Below are positions 1 to 7,785 of a stretch of DNA of 64,000 nucleotides, in pieces. The stretch comes from Dyadobacter sp. SG02. Lineage in GTDB: Bacteria; Bacteroidota; Bacteroidia; Cytophagales; Spirosomataceae. Numbering within the stretch: position 1 is the stretch's first letter; the number at the start of each line of letters is the position of its first letter. The position numbers and the translations under genes are program-made. The stretch covers positions 1-64,000 of the forward strand of contig NZ_FNYL01000019.1 in NCBI RefSeq assembly GCF_900109045.1, in the 5' to 3' direction. The notes beneath the pieces are model-generated. The model saw only the letters and a program-made list of their open reading frames with translations. It had not been told where the DNA came from and searched no databases.

Positions 1-863
1 CCAACATTCTGGGAATCCCCGTCTCGGCTGATGTAAGGATCAACAACAATGCCTTCAACTTTTCAGGCATGGAGACCAATATCAGTCGGCTGGACGCGTA
101 CGGCAACCAGAAGAAGTTTAAACTGGAAGTAGAAATTGCGTTGGGTGGGGATGAGGCGGCGTCTTTGTATGCTGAACATGCGGGTGGCACTGCATCGAAC
201 AATACTTATAAATGGTACAAAGACGGGACATTGTTCAGAACGACAACAAACGGTGGAAACTATATTGTAGTCCCAACCGGCGTTTACCGGGTAGAAGTGA
301 CAAACAGCCTGGTACCTGGATTGACTTTAGTTAGTGGTGACGAAGTAATTGCTGCAATGCCGGTAACGCTCGTTTCCTTCGATGGGAAACATGAATCCAA
401 CCAAACCAAACTCACCTGGAAAACCACTTCCGAAACCAATAACAAAGGCTTCGAAATCGAGCGCAGCGCCGATGCGCGGACGTTTGAGAAAATCGGTTTT
501 GTAGATGGAAGCGGGGATACAAAAGAGGATCAGTTTTATCACTTTACCGATCTCAATCCGCTGGCGACGGGCTATTATCGGTTGAAGCAACTGGATTACG
601 ATGGACAATTCGAGTATTCGAAAATCACCACCGTGAAAAGCGGTAATGCAGTGCTCAAAATGTATCCCAACCCTGCCACGAATGAAGTCACCGTTTCAGG
701 CGTTGAAGAGGGGCAGGATTTACATATTCTAAACGAGGTCGGCAGAGTGGTTCTGAAAGCGCAGACAGCCAACGGAAAACCGATGTCGGTGCGGGCGCTG
801 AAACCGGGCTTGTATGTGATCCGGGCTGGCGCGGGGACCGGAAGATTGCTGATTGGTAGGTAG
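1..863 (+). CDS. LRR/T9SS sorting-domain secreted protein, 5' truncated
   Basis: The reading frame is open from base 3, so the gene begins before the window; the first internal Met is at 69. The visible part aligns with the C-terminal half of the next gene: the end of a leucine-rich-repeat region, a short Ig-like stretch with N-N-T-Y-K-W-Y, a fibronectin-like module starting PVTLVSF, and a C-terminal T9SS type A sorting domain (KMYPNPATNEVTV, ending in GRLLIGR). Family knowledge: such domains direct export through the type IX system to the cell surface or medium. The ligand cannot be read from sequence. The paralogue at 945-2705 shares a nearly identical DNA segment with it. Confidence 0.85.
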   Translation, partial: NILGIPVSADVRINNNAFNFSGMETNISRLDAYGNQKKFKLEVEIALGGDEAASLYAEHAGGTASNNTYKWYKDGTLFRTTTNGGNYIVVPTGVYRVEVTNSLVPGLTLVSGDEVIAAMPVTLVSFDGKHESNQTKLTWKTTSETNNKGFEIERSADARTFEKIGFVDGSGDTKEDQFYHFTDLNPLATGYYRLKQLDYDGQFEYSKITTVKSGNAVLKMYPNPATNEVTVSGVEEGQDLHILNEVGRVVLKAQTANGKPMSVRALKPGLYVIRAGAGTGRLLIGR

Positions 864-906
864 TATAAAAATTTTGTAACCGAATCTGATTTTAAATGCA
901 AAAACG

Positions 907-941
907 GGAACTTTACAAGGTAGCTATTCTTGTAAAGTTCC
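907..941. other. 13-bp perfect inverted repeat abutting a start codon
   Basis: GGAACTTTACAAG at 907-919 is the exact reverse complement of 929-941, with a 9-nt loop. The arm ends three bases before the ATG at 945. No T-tract follows on the plus strand, whereas the minus strand would read into CGTTTTTG. It may terminate the upstream LRR transcript, or sequester the start of the next one. Confidence 0.7.
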
Positions 942-944
942 TCT

Positions 945-2705
945 ATGAAACAAATTCTATCAATCCTTCTTCTTTTTTGTTCCATTCATTCTCACGGGCA
1001 GACACTCGAGGGTGACCGTCAGGCATTGGTGGCTATCTACAATGCAATGGGTGGTACGGGATGGTATTCCGAACGAGACGAGCCCTGGCCAATGCCCAGT
1101 CAGCCTGGCGACAACCCTTGCGGATGGTATGGAGTTACCTGTGAAAATGGACGAGTTACAGATCTTAATTTAAATGGAAACGAAATAACTGGCTACATCC
1201 CGGCCGAAATAGGCAACCTCACTGCGCTGCGGAACCTGGGTTTAACATCGGGAGGAATTATGGACCGGCCTCCTCTGGCAGGGAAAATACCAGCGGAATT
1301 CGGCAATCTGGTTAACCTCGAAACCTTGACCCTGGAATATAGCAAATTCGATTCCGATGGGTTCGATGTGCTCTGGACGCTTACCAGCCTGAAAGATTTG
1401 ACATTCTCTCCCACAGGCCCCGTTTCGGAATCGATCGGAAATCTGACCAACCTCGAATCGCTTCTGCTGTATTCTGCCAGCACGACCACTCCAAACAACA
1501 TAGGCAGCATTCCGGCATCCATCGGTAACCTCACCAAACTGAAAAAGCTGTCCATTTTAAACAGTGGCTTTTCTGGCCCGCTGCCCGCATCCCTCGGCAA
1601 CCTCACCAGTCTCACCGCCCTCGATATCTCCGGTTCTGAGCTTTACGGCCCGATTCCAGGTAGCATTGATAAGCTGGTAAACCTGAAAACATTGAGCATC
1701 ACAGGTCTTAAAAATGGCGGGCAGATTCCGGAACAGATCGGTAACCTGGTAAACCTGGAAAGTTGGGACTTCTCCGGTAACGAGTTGACGGGCAGTTTAC
1801 CCGCATCCCTGAATAAAATTACAAAAGCCTGGCAGATAAATTTAAGCGGGAATAATTTGAGCGGACGCATTCCCGATGTCTCCAAAATCAGAAGCAACCG
1901 ATTGGGGATTGTGGGCAACAAATTCACATTTGACGGCATGGAGGAAAACTATTCCAGATTGTCTTCCGACATTTCTCAGCAAAACATAGGTATCTCAAAA
2001 ACGAATCGCGTGCTGTCGGTCTACGCAGGCGGGACGTTGGCCAACAATACCTATCGTTGGTACCGCTTCGGGGAGTTGGTGGCAACCAAAGTCGGTGACA
2101 GCACTTTTCTGGCAACGGAGGATGGAAATTACCACGTCACTGTAACTAATTCGACCGTTACCTCACTCACACTGATGAGTGAAACGAATAGCATGACGCT
2201 CCCCGTTACCCTCGTCTCGTTCGAAGGCAAATCCGAAAACAACCAAACCAAACTCACCTGGAAAACTGCCTCGGAAACGAATAACAAAGGCTTCGAAATC
2301 GAACGCAGCGCCGATGCGCGGACGTTTGAAAAAATCGGTTTTGTGGATGGAAGCGGGGATACGAAAGAGGATCAGTTTTATCACTTTACCGATCTCGATC
2401 CGCTGACAATCGGTTATTACCGCTTGAAGCAACTGGATTATGACGGGAAATTTGAATACTCGAAAGTCATTTCTGTAAAAAGAGGCGGCGCTATTGTAAA
2501 GATTTATCCCAACCCGGCGCAGACGGAACTGACGGTGGAAGGCGCCGCGGAAAATGAACCGGTATCAGTATTTACGCCGACGGGCGGGTTGGTGGTTGCG
2601 GACACGAAACTGTCGGGCGGGAAACTCGATGTGAAGGATTTGAAAGAAGGCATTTACACCCTCAAAATCGGCGATGTCGCAAAGAAATTGCTAATAAAGC
2701 GATAG
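945..2705 (+). CDS. Secreted leucine-rich repeat protein with T9SS C-terminal sorting domain
   Basis: The 586-residue protein starts with a signal peptide (MKQILSILLLFCSIHSHGQT). A plant-like LRR cap follows (about residues 21-60, with CGWYGVTC), then roughly ten LRRs of the type LxxLxxLxLxxNxLxGxIPxxIGNL (about 65-310). Next come an Ig-like stretch, a fibronectin-like module (about 420-510) and a T9SS type A sorting domain (IYPNPAQTELTVEG, ending KKLLIKR). Family knowledge: such proteins are exported by the type IX system and often mediate surface binding. The partner is unknown. It is a tandem paralogue of the truncated gene at 1-863, 81 bp away on the same strand. Confidence 0.9.
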   Translation: MKQILSILLLFCSIHSHGQTLEGDRQALVAIYNAMGGTGWYSERDEPWPMPSQPGDNPCGWYGVTCENGRVTDLNLNGNEITGYIPAEIGNLTALRNLGLTSGGIMDRPPLAGKIPAEFGNLVNLETLTLEYSKFDSDGFDVLWTLTSLKDLTFSPTGPVSESIGNLTNLESLLLYSASTTTPNNIGSIPASIGNLTKLKKLSILNSGFSGPLPASLGNLTSLTALDISGSELYGPIPGSIDKLVNLKTLSITGLKNGGQIPEQIGNLVNLESWDFSGNELTGSLPASLNKITKAWQINLSGNNLSGRIPDVSKIRSNRLGIVGNKFTFDGMEENYSRLSSDISQQNIGISKTNRVLSVYAGGTLANNTYRWYRFGELVATKVGDSTFLATEDGNYHVTVTNSTVTSLTLMSETNSMTLPVTLVSFEGKSENNQTKLTWKTASETNNKGFEIERSADARTFEKIGFVDGSGDTKEDQFYHFTDLDPLTIGYYRLKQLDYDGKFEYSKVISVKRGGAIVKIYPNPAQTELTVEGAAENEPVSVFTPTGGLVVADTKLSGGKLDVKDLKEGIYTLKIGDVAKKLLIKR

Positions 2706-2731
2706 CGCAGTAAGGTTATTTTTCTTTTTCG

Positions 2732-2772
2732 TGGTCTGAACTGTAACAAACATGGTTCAGACCATTTGTTTT
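2732..2772 (+). terminator. Rho-independent terminator after the LRR gene
   Basis: TGGTCTGAAC (2732-2741) pairs perfectly with GTTCAGACCA (2755-2764) across a 13-nt loop and is followed by TTTGTTTTA. It lies 27 bp after the stop codon of the LRR gene. Confidence 0.75.
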
Positions 2773-2957
2773 ATACCGAAACTTCCAAATCTCACATTAA
2801 TTCTCGATTTATTTCAACATGCAGGATACAACAGGACGGTGTGCATTGCTAAGTTTCCTAATCTTGCACATACGTTCAGAGTAGTATTAATCTGTTAAAA
2901 TCCTTTCAGGAAAGAAGAACTTATACCTCAAAAATGATAAATAATCAGGAAACAAAT

Positions 2958-5081
2958 ATGAGCAGTTCTAAAGTAAGCCAGTACAGGTACGTAAGCTATT
3001 TATGGGATGAAGAGAAAGCCGCTTCCCTGGGTGATGATCAGGTTGCACTTCTTCTGTACCGTTCAAATCTGTTGGGTGCCGATCTTCGCCTGACCAACTA
3101 TGCTGGTGGAAACACGAGCTGTAAAACCATCGAAAAAGATCCGTTGACGGGTAACCCTGTCGAGGTAATGTGGATCAAGGGATCGGGTGGTGATATTGGT
3201 ACTTTAACAAGAAGCGGACTGGCCGGTCTGTACGTCGACCGCCTGCACAGCCTGAAAAACATCTACCGCGGACTGGAATTCGAAGATGAAATGGTGGAGC
3301 TGTTCAACCATTGCATTTACGATCTGAAATCGAAGGCGCCGTCCATCGATACGCCGCTGCACGGTTTGCTGCCTTTCAAGCACATCGATCACCTGCACCC
3401 TGATGCATTGATCGCGATCGCTGCATCGAAAGAAGGCGAGGCTATTACCAAAGAACTGTTCAATGGCGAGCTGGCGTGGGTACCCTGGCAACGTCCCGGT
3501 TTCGACCTCGGGCTGCAACTGGAACAGGCATTGAATGACAACCCCGGCATTCGTGGGATCGTTTTAGGCGGTCACGGATTGTTCACATGGGGTGATACCG
3601 CTTACGAATCTTACATCAATACGCTCGACACGATCGAAAGGGCGTCGGAATACCTGGCTGAAAACTATGGCAAGAGCCGTCCTGTTTTCGGTGGCGCACG
3701 CCTGGAAAGCGAGCCGAAAGAACGCCGCGCTGCTATCGCTGGCAAACTGGCACCTTATTTGCGCGGTTTGGCTTCCGAGAAACAGGCGATGATCGGTCAC
3801 TTCACCGATGATGAGCGTGTGCTGGAATTCATCGCAAGTCATGACCTGGACAAACTGGCCCCGCTCGGTACCAGCTGCCCCGACCACTTCCTGCGCACGA
3901 AGATCCGTCCGCTGGTACTCGACCTGCCATTTGAGAAACTGGAAGCGGCCGATGCGGAAATCCTGGATCACATTCGTCCGCAATTCGAAGCATATCGCGA
4001 GGATTACATCGCTTATTACGAGCGTTGCAAGCATTCCAACAGCCCGGCAGTGCGTGACCCGAACCCGGTGATCATCTTGTTGCCAGGCGTGGGTATGTTC
4101 TCGTTCGCGAAAGACAAGCAGACTGCACGCGTTGCGGCTGAGTTCTATATCAATGCAATTAATGTAATGAAAGGCGCCGAGGCGATCTCTTCTTACGTTT
4201 CACTGCCTGAACAGGAAGCATTCGACATCGAGTACTGGTTGCTGGAAGAGGCGAAATTGCAGCGTATGCCGAAAGAAAAATCGGTATCCCGCAAAGTCGC
4301 ATTCGTAACCGGCGGCTCGGGTGGTATCGGTAAGGCAATTGCTCAGAAACTGTTGCAGGAAGGTGCTTGCGTGGTGATTTCGGATATCGATGAAAAAGCA
4401 TTGGCTGAAACCAAAGCGGAATTCGATGCGAAATTCGGCAAGGATTTCTCCGACACCACCGTAGCGAACGTACTCGACGACCAGGCTATCAAAGCCGCAT
4501 TGCACGCTACCAAATTGAAATACGGTGGCTTGGATATCGTGATCAACTGCGCAGGGTTGTCGATCTCGAAACCATTGGCGGATACGACCATCAAAGACTG
4601 GGATATTTTGCAGGATGTATTGGTAAAAGGCCAGTTCCTGGTATCGCAGGAGTCGGTGGCGATTATGCGTCAGCAAGGCCTGGGCGGTGATATTATCAAC
4701 ATCGCGAGCAAGAATGGAATCGTTTCCGGCCCGAACAACGTGGCTTACGGAACGGCGAAAGCTGCTCAGCAACATATGTCGCGTCTTTTGGCTGCGGAAC
4801 TCGGTCCGGACAAAATCCGCGTAAACGTGGTGAACCCCGACGCGGTAATCGCCGGAAGCAAGATCTGGGAAAGCGGCTGGGCAGCCGGACGTGCGAAAGC
4901 ATACGGTATCAAAGTAGAAGAACTGCCGGCTTATTACGCGAAAAGAACCGTGCTGAATGCGGAAATTCATACGGACGACATTGCAAACGGCGTATATATT
5001 TTCGTGAGTGGCCTGCTCAACAAGAGCACCGGAAACGTGATCAACGTCGACGGCGGTGTTCCTGCGGCATTCCTTCGTTAA
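2958..5081 (+). CDS. rhaEW: Bifunctional rhamnulose-1-phosphate aldolase / L-lactaldehyde dehydrogenase
   Basis: The N-terminal half is a class II aldolase domain with GGNTS near the start, a metal-site histidine cluster (HIDHLHPD) and GHGLFTWG. The C-terminal half is a short-chain dehydrogenase with the nucleotide motif TGGSGGIG, NCAG and the catalytic YGTAK. Family knowledge: these fused enzymes cleave L-rhamnulose-1-phosphate to dihydroxyacetone phosphate and L-lactaldehyde, then oxidise the aldehyde. I chose the ATG at 2958 because AGGAAA lies 5 nt before it; an in-frame ATG at 2934 would add eight residues. The rhamnose isomerase gene follows 69 bp later on the same strand, separated by a hairpin. 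No rhamnulokinase gene is in the window. Confidence 0.9.
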   Translation: MSSSKVSQYRYVSYLWDEEKAASLGDDQVALLLYRSNLLGADLRLTNYAGGNTSCKTIEKDPLTGNPVEVMWIKGSGGDIGTLTRSGLAGLYVDRLHSLKNIYRGLEFEDEMVELFNHCIYDLKSKAPSIDTPLHGLLPFKHIDHLHPDALIAIAASKEGEAITKELFNGELAWVPWQRPGFDLGLQLEQALNDNPGIRGIVLGGHGLFTWGDTAYESYINTLDTIERASEYLAENYGKSRPVFGGARLESEPKERRAAIAGKLAPYLRGLASEKQAMIGHFTDDERVLEFIASHDLDKLAPLGTSCPDHFLRTKIRPLVLDLPFEKLEAADAEILDHIRPQFEAYREDYIAYYERCKHSNSPAVRDPNPVIILLPGVGMFSFAKDKQTARVAAEFYINAINVMKGAEAISSYVSLPEQEAFDIEYWLLEEAKLQRMPKEKSVSRKVAFVTGGSGGIGKAIAQKLLQEGACVVISDIDEKALAETKAEFDAKFGKDFSDTTVANVLDDQAIKAALHATKLKYGGLDIVINCAGLSISKPLADTTIKDWDILQDVLVKGQFLVSQESVAIMRQQGLGGDIINIASKNGIVSGPNNVAYGTAKAAQQHMSRLLAAELGPDKIRVNVVNPDAVIAGSKIWESGWAAGRAKAYGIKVEELPAYYAKRTVLNAEIHTDDIANGVYIFVSGLLNKSTGNVINVDGGVPAAFLR

Positions 5082-5102
5082 TGATCAAAATATGTTAAAT
5101 CA

Positions 5103-5138
5103 GACTTGGCGGGTTGTTCCAACTTGCCAAGTCTTTTT
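5103..5138 (+). terminator. Intercistronic terminator or attenuator between rhaEW and rhaI
   Basis: Bases 5103-5116 pair with 5120-5133, forming a 14-bp stem with two G-U wobbles (outer arms GACTTGGC and GCCAAGTC) and a 3-nt loop. TTTTT follows at 5134-5138. It lies 21 bp after the rhaEW stop and 12 bp before the rhaI ATG, so it probably reduces readthrough into rhaI. Confidence 0.8.
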
Positions 5139-5150
5139 AATTCTATCCAG

Positions 5151-6434
5151 ATGAAAATTGAACAATATCAGATCGACCAGCACAACGACAGCCTGTTTTC
5201 GCGGCATAACAACCAGTTTATCTTCTTACAAGAGCAACTGGGCGAGCAGGGTATCAATGCGAAAGACATTGTAAAAGGGCTGGAAGCATTCCAGGTAGCG
5301 ATTCCTAGCTGGGCATTGGGCACCGGCGGTACGCGTTTCGGACGGTTTTCGGGCGTAGGAGAGCCGCGTTCGCTGGAAGAAAAAATCGAAGATGTGGGCT
5401 TGCTGCACGCATTGAACCGTTCGAGCGGTTCCATTTCGCTGCACATTCCCTGGGATATTCCCGGCCAGGCGCAGCCGATCATCGATCTGGCAACGTCTCT
5501 GGATTTGAAGTTTGATGCGGTCAATTCCAATACTTTCCAGGATCAGAAAGACCAGGAGCATTCTTACAAATTCGGCTCGCTCTCGCATGTGGACGCGAAG
5601 GTGCGCAAGCAGGCGGTCGAACACAATATTGAAGTAATTAAACACGGCGAGAACCTCGGTTCAAAAGCATTGTCGATCTGGTTGTCGGACGGTTCCTGCT
5701 TCCCAGGTCAGTCAAATTTTGTAAAAGCATTCCAGAACACGCTCGAATCTTTGCAGGAAATCTACGCCGCATTGCCCGACGACTGGAAAGTTTATGTGGA
5801 ATACAAAGCCTACGAGCCTAATTTCTATTCGACCGTGATCCAGGATTGGGGCAGTTCGCTGCTTTTCTGCCAGAAACTCGGCCCGAAAGCGGACGTACTG
5901 GTTGATTTAGGACACCATTTACCTAATGCAAACATCGAGCAGATCGTAGCGACACTGATGATGGAAGGCCGCCTCGCCGGTTTCCATTTCAACGACTCCA
6001 AATATGGTGATGATGATTTAACGGTAGGTGCCATTCGCCCATATCAACTGTTCCTGATCTTCGTCGAACTAGTGGAAGGTATGAAACGCGCCAACCGCGC
6101 CAGCGATACTTACGCCTGGATGATCGACGCGAGCCATAATGTGAAAGATCCGTTGGAAGACCTGCTGCAATCGGTAGAAGCGATATTGATCGCACAAGCG
6201 CAGGCATTGTTAGTAGACAGAAAGAAACTGGAACTGGCCCGCAACGAAAACGATGTGGTATTGGCCCAGCAAATATTGCAGAATGCATTCCGCACCGACG
6301 TGCGCCCGCTCGTACGCGAGGCCATGCGCCTGAGCGGCGGTTCGCTGGACCCGATTGGCTTGTACCGTCACATCGGCGTTCGCAACGAGTTGCTGAACGA
6401 ACGTGGCAAATTGACGGTAGCCACCGGTTTGTAA
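5151..6434 (+). CDS. rhaI: L-rhamnose isomerase (TIM-barrel sugar isomerase)
   Basis: The 427-residue protein resembles the RhaI/Pseudomonas-type L-rhamnose isomerases, which interconvert L-rhamnose and L-rhamnulose using two divalent metals in a TIM barrel. Metal- and substrate-site segments seen are VEYKAYEP, DLGHHLPNANIEQ and HFNDSKYGDDD. The length matches the roughly 430-residue family. I chose the ATG at 5151; a TTG at 5106 is in frame, but it lies inside a terminator hairpin. The gene follows rhaEW on the same strand, and the GntR-type regulator converges on it. Together these supply the isomerase, aldolase and dehydrogenase steps of phosphorylated rhamnose catabolism. Confidence 0.9.
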   Translation: MKIEQYQIDQHNDSLFSRHNNQFIFLQEQLGEQGINAKDIVKGLEAFQVAIPSWALGTGGTRFGRFSGVGEPRSLEEKIEDVGLLHALNRSSGSISLHIPWDIPGQAQPIIDLATSLDLKFDAVNSNTFQDQKDQEHSYKFGSLSHVDAKVRKQAVEHNIEVIKHGENLGSKALSIWLSDGSCFPGQSNFVKAFQNTLESLQEIYAALPDDWKVYVEYKAYEPNFYSTVIQDWGSSLLFCQKLGPKADVLVDLGHHLPNANIEQIVATLMMEGRLAGFHFNDSKYGDDDLTVGAIRPYQLFLIFVELVEGMKRANRASDTYAWMIDASHNVKDPLEDLLQSVEAILIAQAQALLVDRKKLELARNENDVVLAQQILQNAFRTDVRPLVREAMRLSGGSLDPIGLYRHIGVRNELLNERGKLTVATGL

Positions 6435-6440
6435 TACTCT

Positions 6441-6590
6441 GTCACGCTGAGCGGAGTCGAAGCGCATGTACGACGTCATGGTACTGACTGTCTTCGACTT
6501 CGCTCAGACTGACATCCTTCGACTTCGCTCAGACTGACATCCTTCGACTTCGCTCAGACTGACATCCCTTGACTTCTCTCAGAATAACAC
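6441..6590. repeat. 25-bp tandem repeats with an inverted partner, between convergent genes
   Basis: Three 25-bp copies starting CTTCGACTTCGCTCAGACTG lie head to tail at 6492-6516, 6517-6541 and 6542-6566. A decayed fourth copy occupies about 6567-6590. Bases 6441-6462 (GTCACGCTGAGCGGAGTCGA and two more) are the near-perfect reverse complement of the unit start, so the first copy can fold into a roughly 22-bp hairpin. The element fills the gap between the convergent ends of rhaI and the GntR regulator and resembles REP-type intergenic palindromes. Confidence 0.85.
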
Positions 6591-6623
6591 TACTCAGGGT
6601 GACATTACGCAACGAGACATCCC

Positions 6624-7643
6624 TCAAAGCGACTTCCGCCTGATCAGCGTAAACGGGTTTTTGACCAGTGCTCGTTTTCCTTCCTTGATAATCTCCGCGG
6701 CGGTTTTTCCCATTTGCTCATGATCGGTCGAAATGGTCGTAATACCGTCGAGGAGGATTTCTTTCAGGGGCGTCTCATTGTAGGAGATAATACCGACGTC
6801 CTTCCCGACCACGAGCTGTTGTTCCTTACATTTCTTGATCAGGTTCACCAGGTCGTTTTCTTCTATCACCACATAAGCGGTATCTTTCACCGCCATGCCG
6901 TTTTCGTGAAAATCATACATGATCTCGTGCTCGAACTCGTGCTGGATGCAGAATATCCGGAAACCTTTGATGATTTCCTTCGGATAGCGGATCATGGTCG
7001 GGAAAATGAGGATCAGCTTTTTGTAAACCTTCAATAAATCCACCGCTTCGTTGAGCGCATAGACAATGTCTTTTTCAAAATTCTGGAAAACAGACGAATG
7101 CTTTTTGCTGTTGAACTCGATGTCCTTGTCGAGCAGGATAAGCTTCTCGGGCGGGATCATTTTCAGCGTTTCGATGGCCTCCTCAGCTTTTTCGTAGAAA
7201 TGCGGCATGATCACGTAATAGTCGTATTCGCCCAGACTGTTTTTGATCAGGTTTTTGAAAATATTGGTATTCGAGTGATGAATATGCAGGTCGACATTCA
7301 CATTACGGCCGATGTTTTCGACAAATGCATTATAGACCTGCTTTTTGTAATTGCTTATCTTGTTAAAAACCAGCAGAATACGCAGCGAAGTTTCGATATC
7401 CACGCGGTTGATAAAATAGCCTTTTCCGCGAACTGAAATCAGCACGCCGTCCTTGATGAGGTGCTTGTAGGCCTTTTCGACGGTATCGCGGGAAAGCAGG
7501 TATTCCTCACTCAACTGGTTAATAGAAGGGATCTTATCGCCTCGTTTCAGCTTTCCTTTACTAATCGCCTGCAACAGCGATTTGATAATCTGCATGTACT
7601 TGGGTGCACTCTCCTTGAATTCAATGTCAAATTGTATTTCCAT
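6624..7643 (-). CDS. GntR-family regulator with LacI/periplasmic-binding-like effector domain
   Basis: The 339-residue protein has an N-terminal GntR winged helix (about 1-75: PSINQLSEEYLLSRDTVEKA, then VRGKGYFI). A roughly 240-residue region follows that resembles LacI/periplasmic binding-protein effector domains (SLRILLVFNKISNYKK, YVIMPHF, DVGIISYNETP, GITTISTDHEQMG). Family knowledge: this arrangement is common in Bacteroidota sugar regulators. It faces the rhamnose genes convergently, so I infer control by rhamnose or a derivative. I did not find a convincing operator. A terminator at 7724-7769 separates it from the gene upstream. Confidence 0.85.
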   Translation of the reverse strand: MEIQFDIEFKESAPKYMQIIKSLLQAISKGKLKRGDKIPSINQLSEEYLLSRDTVEKAYKHLIKDGVLISVRGKGYFINRVDIETSLRILLVFNKISNYKKQVYNAFVENIGRNVNVDLHIHHSNTNIFKNLIKNSLGEYDYYVIMPHFYEKAEEAIETLKMIPPEKLILLDKDIEFNSKKHSSVFQNFEKDIVYALNEAVDLLKVYKKLILIFPTMIRYPKEIIKGFRIFCIQHEFEHEIMYDFHENGMAVKDTAYVVIEENDLVNLIKKCKEQQLVVGKDVGIISYNETPLKEILLDGITTISTDHEQMGKTAAEIIKEGKRALVKNPFTLIRRKSL

Positions 7644-7723
7644 TCAATACCGTGGGTTGGGGATCAGGCTAAAAATAACATTTTTATCTGTTTCCAAAGC
7701 GTAAATCGAAAGTCTTCATAAAC

Positions 7724-7769
7724 AAAAACAACCCGGCGGAAAATACTACTATCCCGCCGGGTTGTTTTT
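7724..7769. terminator. Bidirectional terminator
   Basis: A perfect 16-bp inverted repeat, AAAAACAACCCGGCGG (7724-7739) and its complement (7754-7769), gives a GC-rich stem with T-tracts on both strands. It lies 17 bp beyond the stop of the DUF6600-type gene and should end that minus-strand transcript before the GntR gene. Confidence 0.9.
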
Positions 7770-7785
7770 ATGTTAAGGGCTGAAA

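Noticed and set aside
2800..2933. Promoter of rhaEW (TAATCTTG near 2859)
   Set aside because: There is one mismatch to TAnnTTTG and no TTTG at the expected -33 distance, so it is not listed.
5106..5150. TTG start for rhaI
   Set aside because: The frame runs through the terminator stem, and conserved sequence begins at the ATG at 5151.
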